From JAUVXJ01 sp964577995 (lineage in GTDB: Bacteria; Chloroflexota; Anaerolineae; UBA7937; B3-Chlor), in assembly GCA_964577995.1 (NCBI GenBank), contig CAZOBP010000077.1, positions 1 through 12,549 on the forward strand: a stretch of DNA of 12,549 bases. The letters are read 5' to 3'. The first letter of the stretch is position 1; every line of letters begins with the position of its first letter. The notes beneath the pieces were generated by a model. The model worked only from the letters and a program-made list of their open reading frames with translations. It did no database searches and had not been told where the DNA came from. Both the position numbers and the translations under genes were made by a program. Shown here piece by piece: positions 6,237-12,549 of the stretch.

Positions 6237-9200
6237 TCGACTACTCCGAAAAGGGCTTCGAGGCCAGCATCGAAGAGGCGCTTCTCACAGGGGGGCCAGA
6301 CGCAGAACTGGACGCAGGCGTACTGCGCGAGCGACCTGCTGAGTTTGGCGAGATGCTTCCCGGCGGGTATCACGGGCGCGAGTCACGGGACTACAATCGA
6401 GACCTATGCCTCATCCCTCGCGATGTCCTGTCCTTCCTCTACGCGACGCAACCCAAAGAGTGGGGGCGATTCAAGAAGATGCACGGCGATCAGGCGAGGG
6501 ATCGCGTGCTGAAGCGCCTGGCATCGGAGGTGAAGCGGCGGGGCACCCTGGCCGTGCTGCGCAAGGGCATCAAGTGCGACGGGTGCCGCTTCCTTCTGGC
6601 CTACTTCCGGCCATCCAGCGGGCTCAACGAAGAACTCCAGCGGCTCTACGAGGCCAACATCTTCTCCGTCGTGCGTCAGTTGCACTACAGCGAGAAAACC
6701 GAGAGCAGCCTGGATCTGGCCACCTTCCTGAATGGCCTGCCCATCTTCACGGCCGAGCTCAAGGACCCCCTCACCGCCCAGAACGTACAGGACGCCATTC
6801 GCCAGTACCGCTTCGACCGCGATCCCAGGGAGCCTCTCTTCGCCTTCGAGCGTTGTTTGGCCCACTTTGCCGTCGATCCCGATCTGGTCTACGTCACCAC
6901 TCATCTTCAGGGTCGCGATACCCTTTTCCTGCCCTTCAATCAAGGCAGAAACGGCGGTGCGGGCAATCCGCCCTCCTGGCAGGACTACGCCACCGCATAC
7001 CTCTGGAAGCAGATCTGGGCCAGAGATAGCGTGCTGGACCTCTTGCAGCAGTTCATCCACATCGTGGAGGACGAGGACGACAGAGGCCGCAAGACGGGGA
7101 AGCGTACCCTCATCTTCCCCCGCTACCACCAGCTCGATGCGGTCCGCCGCCTTGTGCAGGACGCCCGGGAGAGAGGACCGGGACACCGGTATCTGATCCA
7201 GCACAGCGCAGGCTCCGGCAAGAGCTTCTCCATCGCCTGGTTGGCCCACAGGCTGTCGGTCTTGCACGACGACGCGGATCGGCGCGTCTTCGAGTCCATC
7301 ATTGTCATCACGGACCGCGTAGTGTTGGACCGCCAACTCCAGCGCACCGTGAAGCAGTTCGAGCAGGTGGCCGGGGTGGTGGAGAACATCGATCAGACCT
7401 CGCGGCAGCTCAAGCAGGCTTTGGAGACCGGCAAGACCATCATCGTGACCACCCTCCAGAAGTTCCCCGTCATCGCCGAGGAGATGGGTCAACTGGCGGG
7501 CCAGCGCTTCGCCGTCATCGTGGACGAGGCCCACTCCTCGCAGACGGGCGAGGCCACCAAGAGCGTCAAATCGGTCCTCGCCGTGGGGAGCCTCGAGGAC
7601 GCAGAGGATCAAGACGAGGAGAGGGGCTACGACCTGGAAGACCGCATCATTCTGGAGATGAAGAAGCGCGGGCAGCTTCCCAATGTGAGCTATTTCGCCT
7701 TCACCGCCACACCCAAGCCAGAGACGATGGAGCTTTTCGGGAACAAGCAGCCCGACGGCAGCTTCGCCCCCTTCAGTCTCTATTCGATGCGCCAGGCCAT
7801 CGAGGAGAAGTTCATCCTGGATGTGCTGGACAACTACACCACATACAAGACCTACTGGAGCCTGCTCAAGAAGATAGAGGACGACCCCCACTACGAGCGG
7901 CGGAAAGCCACCCGACTCCTGAGGTCCTTCGTAGACCTGCACGAGCACGCTATCGACGAGAAGGTGAGGGTCATGGTGGAACACTTCGCCGGCTGGGTCA
8001 GCCCTCGTATCGGGGGCAAGGCGAAGGCCATGATCGTGACCAGGTCCCGTCTCCACGCGGTTCGCTACAAGTTGGCCGCGGACCAGCACCTCAAGGAGAG
8101 AGGATATCCTTACAAAGCGCTGGTGGCCTTTTCCGGGGACGTGACCGACCCCAGGGACGGCCAGCGATACACCGAAGCGGGCATGAACGGTATCCCTGAG
8201 AAGCAAACCGCGAAGGCCTTCGGGCTGGACGAGAACCGCCTGCTCATCGTGGCCTACAAGTTCCAGACGGGGTTCGACCAGCCGCTGCTGCACACCATGT
8301 ACGTGGACCAGAAACTCAACGGGATCCGTGCCGTGCAGACCCTCTCGCGACTGAACCGTAGGCGGCAGGGTAAGGAAGAGACCATGGTGCTGGATTTCGT
8401 CAACGACATCGGCGACATCCAGGAGGCCTTCGAGCCCTACTACGATCGTACTATCCTCAGCGAAGCCACCGACCCCAACTTACTCTACGACCTGGAAACG
8501 AAGCTGGAGGATTCCGGTTTCTACACCCGGACAGACTTGGACGCTTTCGCCGCTCTCTACTTCGACCCCAAAGCCGACCAGTTCAAGCTTCACGCTGCCC
8601 TGCGGCCGGTGGGTGATCGTTATCGTGAGGCGAGCGAAGAGGAGCAGGCAGAGTTCAGGGGCGCCCTCCGACAGTACGTCCGCACGTATGCCTTCCTCTC
8701 CCAAATCCTGCCCTTCGCCGATGCCGACCTGGAGAAGCTGTACGTGTTCGGGCGTTTGCTACTTCGTAGCCTCCCGGTTTCGAGAGAGAGGTTGCCGGTG
8801 GAGGTTCAGCAGCAGATCGAGATCGACTCCTACCGCCTGCAAGAGACCAGCCGGGGCGGCATCACCCTTGATCGCGGGGAGGGCAAGCTCGAGCCGGCCC
8901 GCCTCAAGGAGGTTGTTGCCCCTGCCCCCAACGAGAAGGCCCTGCTGTCTGCCATCATCAAGGAGTTGAACGAGCATTTCGGCACCGAGTTCGCCGAGGA
9001 AGATCGGGTCTTCCTGGAGCAACTGGAGGCCAAGCTGGATGAGGATCCTGCGCTGTCGGCCAGCGTGCAGGTGAATACGCCGGACAACGCCCGCCTGACC
9101 TTCAATCACGTTGCCGAGGACAAGCTCCAGGACATGATCGACACCAACTTCCAGTTCTACAAGCAGATCACGGACGATCCTGAGTTCGCCAAGCACCTGT

Positions 9201-9268
9201 TCGATTTCCTTTTCGACCGGTACCGGGAGCGCGCGGAGAAAGAGCCGCTGGCGGAGGCACACGAGTAG
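6233..9268 (+). CDS. hsdR: Type I restriction-modification endonuclease/translocase subunit HsdR
   Basis: A 1011-residue motor and nuclease subunit. The N-terminal PD-(D/E)xK nuclease is visible as Asp161, then Glu175 and Lys177 in FTAELKDP. The 14-residue Asp-Glu gap is the same as in EcoR124I HsdR (D151/E165/K167). SF2 helicase motifs follow in order: Walker A AGSGKS at 326-331, DEAH at 431-434, TATP at 491-494, YKFQTGFDQP at 675-684 and QTLSRLNR at 702-709. The helical C-terminus (about 780-1011) should contact HsdM. No frame break or motif loss is seen, so the complex should be able to restrict unmethylated DNA. GTG 6233 overlaps the hsdS stop by 4 bases, with GGGAGG at 6220-6225 as ribosome binding site. 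Confidence 0.97.
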   Translation: MIDYSEKGFEASIEEALLTGGPDAELDAGVLRERPAEFGEMLPGGYHGRESRDYNRDLCLIPRDVLSFLYATQPKEWGRFKKMHGDQARDRVLKRLASEVKRRGTLAVLRKGIKCDGCRFLLAYFRPSSGLNEELQRLYEANIFSVVRQLHYSEKTESSLDLATFLNGLPIFTAELKDPLTAQNVQDAIRQYRFDRDPREPLFAFERCLAHFAVDPDLVYVTTHLQGRDTLFLPFNQGRNGGAGNPPSWQDYATAYLWKQIWARDSVLDLLQQFIHIVEDEDDRGRKTGKRTLIFPRYHQLDAVRRLVQDARERGPGHRYLIQHSAGSGKSFSIAWLAHRLSVLHDDADRRVFESIIVITDRVVLDRQLQRTVKQFEQVAGVVENIDQTSRQLKQALETGKTIIVTTLQKFPVIAEEMGQLAGQRFAVIVDEAHSSQTGEATKSVKSVLAVGSLEDAEDQDEERGYDLEDRIILEMKKRGQLPNVSYFAFTATPKPETMELFGNKQPDGSFAPFSLYSMRQAIEEKFILDVLDNYTTYKTYWSLLKKIEDDPHYERRKATRLLRSFVDLHEHAIDEKVRVMVEHFAGWVSPRIGGKAKAMIVTRSRLHAVRYKLAADQHLKERGYPYKALVAFSGDVTDPRDGQRYTEAGMNGIPEKQTAKAFGLDENRLLIVAYKFQTGFDQPLLHTMYVDQKLNGIRAVQTLSRLNRRRQGKEETMVLDFVNDIGDIQEAFEPYYDRTILSEATDPNLLYDLETKLEDSGFYTRTDLDAFAALYFDPKADQFKLHAALRPVGDRYREASEEEQAEFRGALRQYVRTYAFLSQILPFADADLEKLYVFGRLLLRSLPVSRERLPVEVQQQIEIDSYRLQETSRGGITLDRGEGKLEPARLKEVVAPAPNEKALLSAIIKELNEHFGTEFAEEDRVFLEQLEAKLDEDPALSASVQVNTPDNARLTFNHVAEDKLQDMIDTNFQFYKQITDDPEFAKHLFDFLFDRYRERAEKEPLAEAHE

Positions 9269-9277
9269 GAGGCGGGC

Positions 9278-9772
9278 ATGAAGCAAGGCCCCTGGACATC
9301 CGGACCACGTGAACTCCTCGAACACGCCAAGGACCATCTCGCGAAGGGCACGGACGTAGACAATCGCTTCGCCATGATCAGTGTGGACAACGCCGTCGAA
9401 CTGATGTTGAAGACATACCTGCGGCTTCCCAGCGGCGTGACCGGCCTGCTCCTGACGCGCAAGCAGCGAGAGGAACACACAAAGGATTTCCCTTCAGCGC
9501 TCACGGCCGTCAAGAAGCTGGTCGGCGCTCCTGTTTCCGCGGTGCCCTTGGCTGAGGTGGAGTGGTTCCACCAGATTCGCAACCAGCTCTACCACGAGGG
9601 CAATGCGATTACAGTGGAGGCAGACAAGGTACGGCTCTATCTACAGCACGCGGAACTGCTGATGCGATGCTTGTACGGGCCAGAACCCGGCACGCCTCAA
9701 TTCTTTGGAGGTCTCTTTGATCTTGTGGACGACGGCGAACCCAGCCGCAGCAGCAGACCGGAGGCCCCGTGA
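9278..9772 (+). CDS. HEPN-domain protein, candidate RNase
   Basis: A 164-residue helical protein with a HEPN signature. The helix RFAMISVDNAVELMLKTYL at 30-48 is followed by the motif RNQLYHEG at 101-108, giving Arg101, Asn102 and His106. This is the RX4-6H arrangement that forms the dimeric RNase active site in HEPN toxins and effectors. The motif is intact, so metal-independent RNA cleavage is possible; HEPN proteins without such activity also exist. It starts 9 bases after hsdR with AGGAGG (9267-9272) overlapping the hsdR stop, so it is probably co-transcribed. By analogy with PrrC, a HEPN-type anticodon nuclease encoded with a type I R-M system, it could act when the R-M enzyme is inhibited. 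That role is inference. The Ser/Pro-rich tail after residue 150 looks disordered. Confidence 0.8.
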   Translation: MKQGPWTSGPRELLEHAKDHLAKGTDVDNRFAMISVDNAVELMLKTYLRLPSGVTGLLLTRKQREEHTKDFPSALTAVKKLVGAPVSAVPLAEVEWFHQIRNQLYHEGNAITVEADKVRLYLQHAELLMRCLYGPEPGTPQFFGGLFDLVDDGEPSRSSRPEAP

Positions 9773-9778
9773 TCGCTG

Positions 9779-9787
9779 GGAGGAGGG
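9779..9787 (+). promoter_or_regulatory. Ribosome binding site fixing the start at 9795
   Basis: GGAGGAGGG lies 7 bases before ATG 9795. It favours this start over the in-frame ATG at 9705, which would overlap the HEPN gene by 68 bases. Confidence 0.7.
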
Positions 9788-9794
9788 CAGCGCC

Positions 9795-10469
9795 ATGACC
9801 AACAGAGAACTCGTTCTCACCTATCTTCGTTCCGTCTCGCCCCGGGCGGCCAGCAACCGCGACATCCTGGAGGCCACGGGCATCGAATCTCGCCGCGAGG
9901 TCCACGAGCTCACGCAGGAATTGCTGGGAGAGGAGCGCATCCACGGCGTGAAGCGCGACCGGGAATGGTTGTTCTGGATCGGTGAGCCAAAGGCGCTCCC
10001 TGAACCCATCCCGACCCCCAGGCGCCGCCGCCGGATGGGCCGGCGCGCCTTCCTGGACCTGGCCCGGCAGAGGATGAGCCAGCACTTCGAAACGGAGCTA
10101 GAGTCCGGTTGGGTGGGCGAGGTTCACAAGGAGTTCGCGTTCGTGGCACCCTATGGACGGATCGTGGGCGATGCCCTCTATCTCAGGCGGTTGCGGGGGA
10201 CGCGCTGGCCCCCAGCCAAGGGTGCCAGAATCTCCGAGCGCGTGTGGCTGCTGGAGAAGACCGGCGCTCCCGAGACCTTCCTCGTCTTCGGCAACAACCG
10301 GCAGGTGCCGGTGATGTGGCTGGAGCGCTACGGGAACCTGGTCTTTGGCGTGAGGTTCTTCTTCCTGGCGGCTGATGGTCAACTGGAAGAGTTGTCCAAC
10401 CCGGCTGCGGTTGGAGGAGGGAGACGCCAGTCTGGAGAAGGGGACACGCCCGAGGCGGAGAGTTCGTAG
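9795..10469 (+). CDS. Winged-helix protein with a nuclease-like C-terminal domain, probably inactive
   Basis: A 224-residue protein. Residues 1-62 look like a winged helix-turn-helix: ELVLTYLRSVSPRAASNRDI, a helix-turn at ILEATGIESRREVHELTQEL, and a wing ending REWLFWIG. A basic linker (RRRRR, 76-80) follows. The C-terminal domain (about 84-192) has a strand-rich order, HKEFAFVAPYGRIVGDALYL (111-130), then ISERVWLLEKTG (146-157) and FLVFGNNRQVPVMWLERYG (162-180). This layout recalls PD-(D/E)xK-like proteins with a GD-x-K signature. Here the Lys position appears to be Leu (GDAL), and the upstream acidic position appears to be Ala (EFAFV), so catalysis is unlikely. It lies 22 bases after the HEPN gene and may be its DNA-binding regulator or partner. 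The family match is from memory of patterns and is tentative. The last 25 residues look disordered. Confidence 0.6.
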   Translation: MTNRELVLTYLRSVSPRAASNRDILEATGIESRREVHELTQELLGEERIHGVKRDREWLFWIGEPKALPEPIPTPRRRRRMGRRAFLDLARQRMSQHFETELESGWVGEVHKEFAFVAPYGRIVGDALYLRRLRGTRWPPAKGARISERVWLLEKTGAPETFLVFGNNRQVPVMWLERYGNLVFGVRFFFLAADGQLEELSNPAAVGGGRRQSGEGDTPEAESS

Positions 10470-10496
10470 GCGCGTCCTGGCTTCACCCCCTCCTCT

Positions 10497-10521
10497 GTCC
10501 TCCCCCCTCGAGGGGGAGGAC
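10497..10521. terminator. Strong GC-rich hairpin closing the defence operon
   Basis: GTCCTCCCCC and GGGGGAGGAC form a perfect 10-base-pair stem around the loop CTCGA, 28 bases after the preceding stop codon. No U-tract follows, so it may slow polymerase, act with Rho, or protect the mRNA 3' end. It may also be a dispersed intergenic repeat. Confidence 0.5.
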
Positions 10522-10537
10522 GTGGCCCCGCGTACGT

Positions 10538-10566
10538 TTGCCTCTGCCAGAGCCGTGGGCTAGAAT
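10538..10566 (+). promoter_or_regulatory. Sigma70-type promoter of the cytochrome gene
   Basis: A weak -35 element TTGCCT (10538-10543), a 17-base spacer and a good -10 element TAGAAT (10561-10566) precede the cytochrome gene. Transcription would begin near 10573, giving a leader of about 40 bases with AAGGGGG at 10601-10607 as ribosome binding site. Confidence 0.55.
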
Positions 10567-10615
10567 CCGTTCAAGCTCCTTCACTGCACGCCGAACCGGG
10601 AAGGGGGACGAAAGA

Positions 10616-12349
10616 ATGAGATTCGGGCCACTACGTCACCTGGGTCTGCCGTTCGTGATGCTCCTGGTAGCCTGCGGTACCCAGCCCACTCCACAGCCCA
10701 CGGCCGTTCCGTCGACCAGCACCCCATCACCCACAGCCCAGCAGGCGGTGGAGCTCACCGCGACGCCGGTAGAGCCTCCTGCAGCGGGCGGTGCTGGCCT
10801 ACCTCTGCCCACCGTTCGGGATGACCTGTTTGCCTCCTCCGGCATCTGTGCCACGTGCCACACTCAGCTCATCGACGGCGCGGGCAGTGACGTGTCGATG
10901 GACACCGCATGGCGTTCCTCGATGATGGCCAATGCGGCGCGCGATCCGTACTGGCAGGGCGCGGTCCGCGCCGAGACCCTGAGCAATCCCCCCTATCAGG
11001 CCGTCATTGAGGACAAATGCGCAACCTGTCATACAGCCATGGCACGCTTCAGTGAAGCTGCGGCAGGCGGAGAGGGCAGACTCTTAGATGATGGTTACCT
11101 CGATCCCCAGCACGCCAGTCACACCTTGGCCATGGATGGCGTATCGTGCACCGTATGCCACCAGATTCAGCCAGACGGTCTTGGCGAGGACGACAGCTTC
11201 AGTGGCGGCTTTGTCATCTCCACCGAACTCCCCCCTGACCAGCGGGTGGCGTTCGGTCAGTTTCCAATCGGCATGGGCATGGCGCGAACCATGCAGGCAA
11301 GCTCCGGCTTTGTACCCGTGCAAGGACTGCACGTAGAGCAGGCAGAACTATGTGCCACCTGTCATACCCTCTATACCCCCTTTCTCGATGCCTCGGGCCA
11401 GATCGCGGGCGAGCTCCCGGAGCAGGTACCCTATCTCGAATGGCAAGCCAGCTCCATTGGCGAGACCCTCTCCTGCCAGGGCTGCCACATGCCCACCGCC
11501 GAGGCTAGCGTCCTCCTCTCGTCTCAGGGGGCCGGTCGCCCCCGCAGCCCCTTCTACCAGCACACCTTCGTGGGGGGAAACGCCTACATGCTGAATGTCC
11601 TGAGCACGTTTGGCGATGAACTGGCCGTGACAGCCTCGGATGCTCAGTTCCAGGACAAAGCGACGCGGACACTGCAGCAGCTCGAGCAAGGCAGCGCTTC
11701 CTTGGCGCTGGAGGGACTTGTCGTGGGCGATTCCACGTTGACGGCAGACGTGGTCGTGGAGAGCATGGCCGGGCACAAGTTCCCGACTGGCTTCCCTGCT
11801 CGCAGAGTATGGATCCACTTTGCGGTGCAAGACGCCAGCGGGGCCATCGTCTTCGAGTCTGGCGCCGTGAATGGTGACGGCTCCATTGCTGGCAACAACA
11901 ACGACGCGGATCCAGGCTCCTTCGAACCCCATTACCTGGTCATCGAGAACCCCGAACAGGTCCAGATCTATGAAGCGGTCATGGGGGACACAGAGGGCCA
12001 GCCGACGACTACCCTGCTGAGGGGCGCGGGATACTTAAAGGACAACCGGCTACTCCCCGCCGGTTTCGATAAGACCGCGGTCGAGGCCGACATTGCCGTG
12101 CGCGGGACGGCCATGGACGATGAGGATTTCTTGGGGGAAACCGACACCGTGCGCTTTGTCGTGGCCCTGAACGGCGCTGAAGGACCGTTCACCGTGACAG
12201 CCGAGCTGCTGTACCAGTCGATCGGTTTTCGATGGGCCGACAACCTGAGCCAACACGATGTGCTAGAGGCAGCCCGCTTCCTGACCTACTATGAGCAGGT
12301 TCCCAATCGGCCCGCCCTCGTCGCCAGCACCACGAGGCAGGTCGAGTGA
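10616..12349 (+). CDS. Multihaem (five CxxCH) cytochrome c lipoprotein
   Basis: A 577-residue exported lipoprotein. A short hydrophobic signal ends in lipobox LVAC, so Cys20 is the likely lipid anchor. A Pro/Thr-rich linker (about 21-60) follows. Five covalent haem motifs are seen: CATCH at 78-82, CATCH at 135-139, CTVCH at 178-182, CATCH at 246-250 and CQGCH at 287-291. The C-terminal half (about 360-560) is a beta-rich domain with AGHKFPTGFPARRVWIHFAV at 385-404, a segment common in multihaem cytochromes. The role is probably electron transfer at the outer face of the membrane; donor and acceptor are not evident. ATG 10616 is chosen because it gives a proper signal peptide and follows AAGGGGG; the longer frame from 10538 would begin inside the promoter. 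It has its own promoter and is not part of the defence operon. Confidence 0.9.
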   Translation: MRFGPLRHLGLPFVMLLVACGTQPTPQPTAVPSTSTPSPTAQQAVELTATPVEPPAAGGAGLPLPTVRDDLFASSGICATCHTQLIDGAGSDVSMDTAWRSSMMANAARDPYWQGAVRAETLSNPPYQAVIEDKCATCHTAMARFSEAAAGGEGRLLDDGYLDPQHASHTLAMDGVSCTVCHQIQPDGLGEDDSFSGGFVISTELPPDQRVAFGQFPIGMGMARTMQASSGFVPVQGLHVEQAELCATCHTLYTPFLDASGQIAGELPEQVPYLEWQASSIGETLSCQGCHMPTAEASVLLSSQGAGRPRSPFYQHTFVGGNAYMLNVLSTFGDELAVTASDAQFQDKATRTLQQLEQGSASLALEGLVVGDSTLTADVVVESMAGHKFPTGFPARRVWIHFAVQDASGAIVFESGAVNGDGSIAGNNNDADPGSFEPHYLVIENPEQVQIYEAVMGDTEGQPTTTLLRGAGYLKDNRLLPAGFDKTAVEADIAVRGTAMDDEDFLGETDTVRFVVALNGAEGPFTVTAELLYQSIGFRWADNLSQHDVLEAARFLTYYEQVPNRPALVASTTRQVE

Positions 12350-12549
12350 TGAGCTATTCCGCGTCAAGGGCGGGCTAGCGAGCAGCTCTCCACGAGCGCC
12401 CTCTCCACCTGCTTGAGAACGTCCCTCGGCTTGATAGAACCAGTCCATCCGGCAAGGAAGCGGCGGCTCGACTGCTGCCGGTTTCAGGCGGTGCCCCTTT
12501 TGGAGCGCGACACAACCGGCCGGCGCTACCGACCGTCCTACTGGGCTCA
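12350..12549. other. Intergenic tail with no supported gene
   Basis: No reading frame here is convincing. AGGGCG (12367-12372) and CGCCCT (12397-12402) could pair as a weak 6-base-pair stem after the cytochrome gene, without a U-tract. A short minus-strand frame (12364-12483) reads somewhat protein-like but has no start codon or recognisable family. Confidence 0.4.

Noticed and set aside
6404..8293. 629-codon open frame on the minus strand
   Set aside because: It lies wholly inside hsdR, whose catalytic motifs are intact on the + strand. Long antisense frames are common in GC-rich genes, and its sequence matches no known family.
9705..9794. N-terminal extension of the winged-helix protein
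   Set aside because: It would overlap the HEPN gene, while a strong ribosome binding site sits just before ATG 9795, where the helix-turn-helix domain begins.
10538..10615. N-terminal extension of the cytochrome
   Set aside because: It would start inside the likely promoter and place a charged segment before the lipoprotein signal.
11348..11932. 194-codon minus-strand frame
   Set aside because: It is antisense to the cytochrome gene, with no ribosome binding site or recognisable domain.
12364..12483. Minus-strand frame reading FLAGWTGSIKPRDVLKQVER
   Set aside because: Protein-like in composition, but only 40 codons between stops, with no start codon and no family match.
1..12549. CRISPR array, tRNA, rRNA or transposase
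   Set aside because: No regularly spaced repeats, no tRNA-like cloverleaf, no rRNA segment and no transposase motif were seen on either strand.

Overview
The window is a defence-type genomic segment from a GC-rich bacterium, followed by an energy-metabolism gene. The last gene is a lipoprotein with a Pro/Thr-rich linker and five haem-binding CxxCH motifs. Together with the GC-rich code and TAGAAT-type promoter, this suggests a Chloroflexota (Anaerolineae-like) metagenomic lineage. The taxonomy is inference; there is no rRNA or other marker gene.

Layout, all genes on the + strand. (1) 1-501: the tail of an upstream open frame overlaps a small HEPN-like protein of the SAV_6107 type, a possible toxin-antitoxin (nucleotidyltransferase/HEPN) pair. 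(2) 502-2846: an 8-oxoguanine-glycosylase-like HhH protein with catalytic-type Lys162 and Asp181, then a 406-residue unclassified protein with its own helix-hairpin-helix segment. A diverged 44-nt direct repeat lies before the first of these genes and again over its 3' end. The second copy extends into a protein fragment resembling the C-terminus of a small ligand-binding (V4R-like) domain. (3) 2917-9268: a complete type I restriction-modification operon in the order hsdM-hsdS-hsdR, with 4-nt stop/start overlaps. All key catalytic motifs are visible. (4) 9278-10469: a HEPN protein with an intact RNxxxH motif, then a winged-helix protein with a nuclease-like C-terminal domain that appears to lack its catalytic residues. 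Both are tightly spaced behind hsdR. (5) 10470-10615: a strong GC-rich hairpin and a sigma70-type promoter separate the island from (6) 10616-12349, a pentahaem cytochrome c lipoprotein. (7) 12350-12549: no supported gene.

Working model: HsdM/HsdS methylate self DNA and HsdR translocates and cuts unmodified DNA. The downstream HEPN protein is a candidate RNase acting as a guard or abortive-infection arm, by analogy with PrrC-type systems linked to type I R-M. The upstream glycosylase/HhH pair is a candidate DNA-base-directed arm. Five consecutive genes (623 to 9268) begin with GTG. The least described part is the glycosylase + HhH pair and its coupling to the R-M operon; this functional link is inferred from position only.
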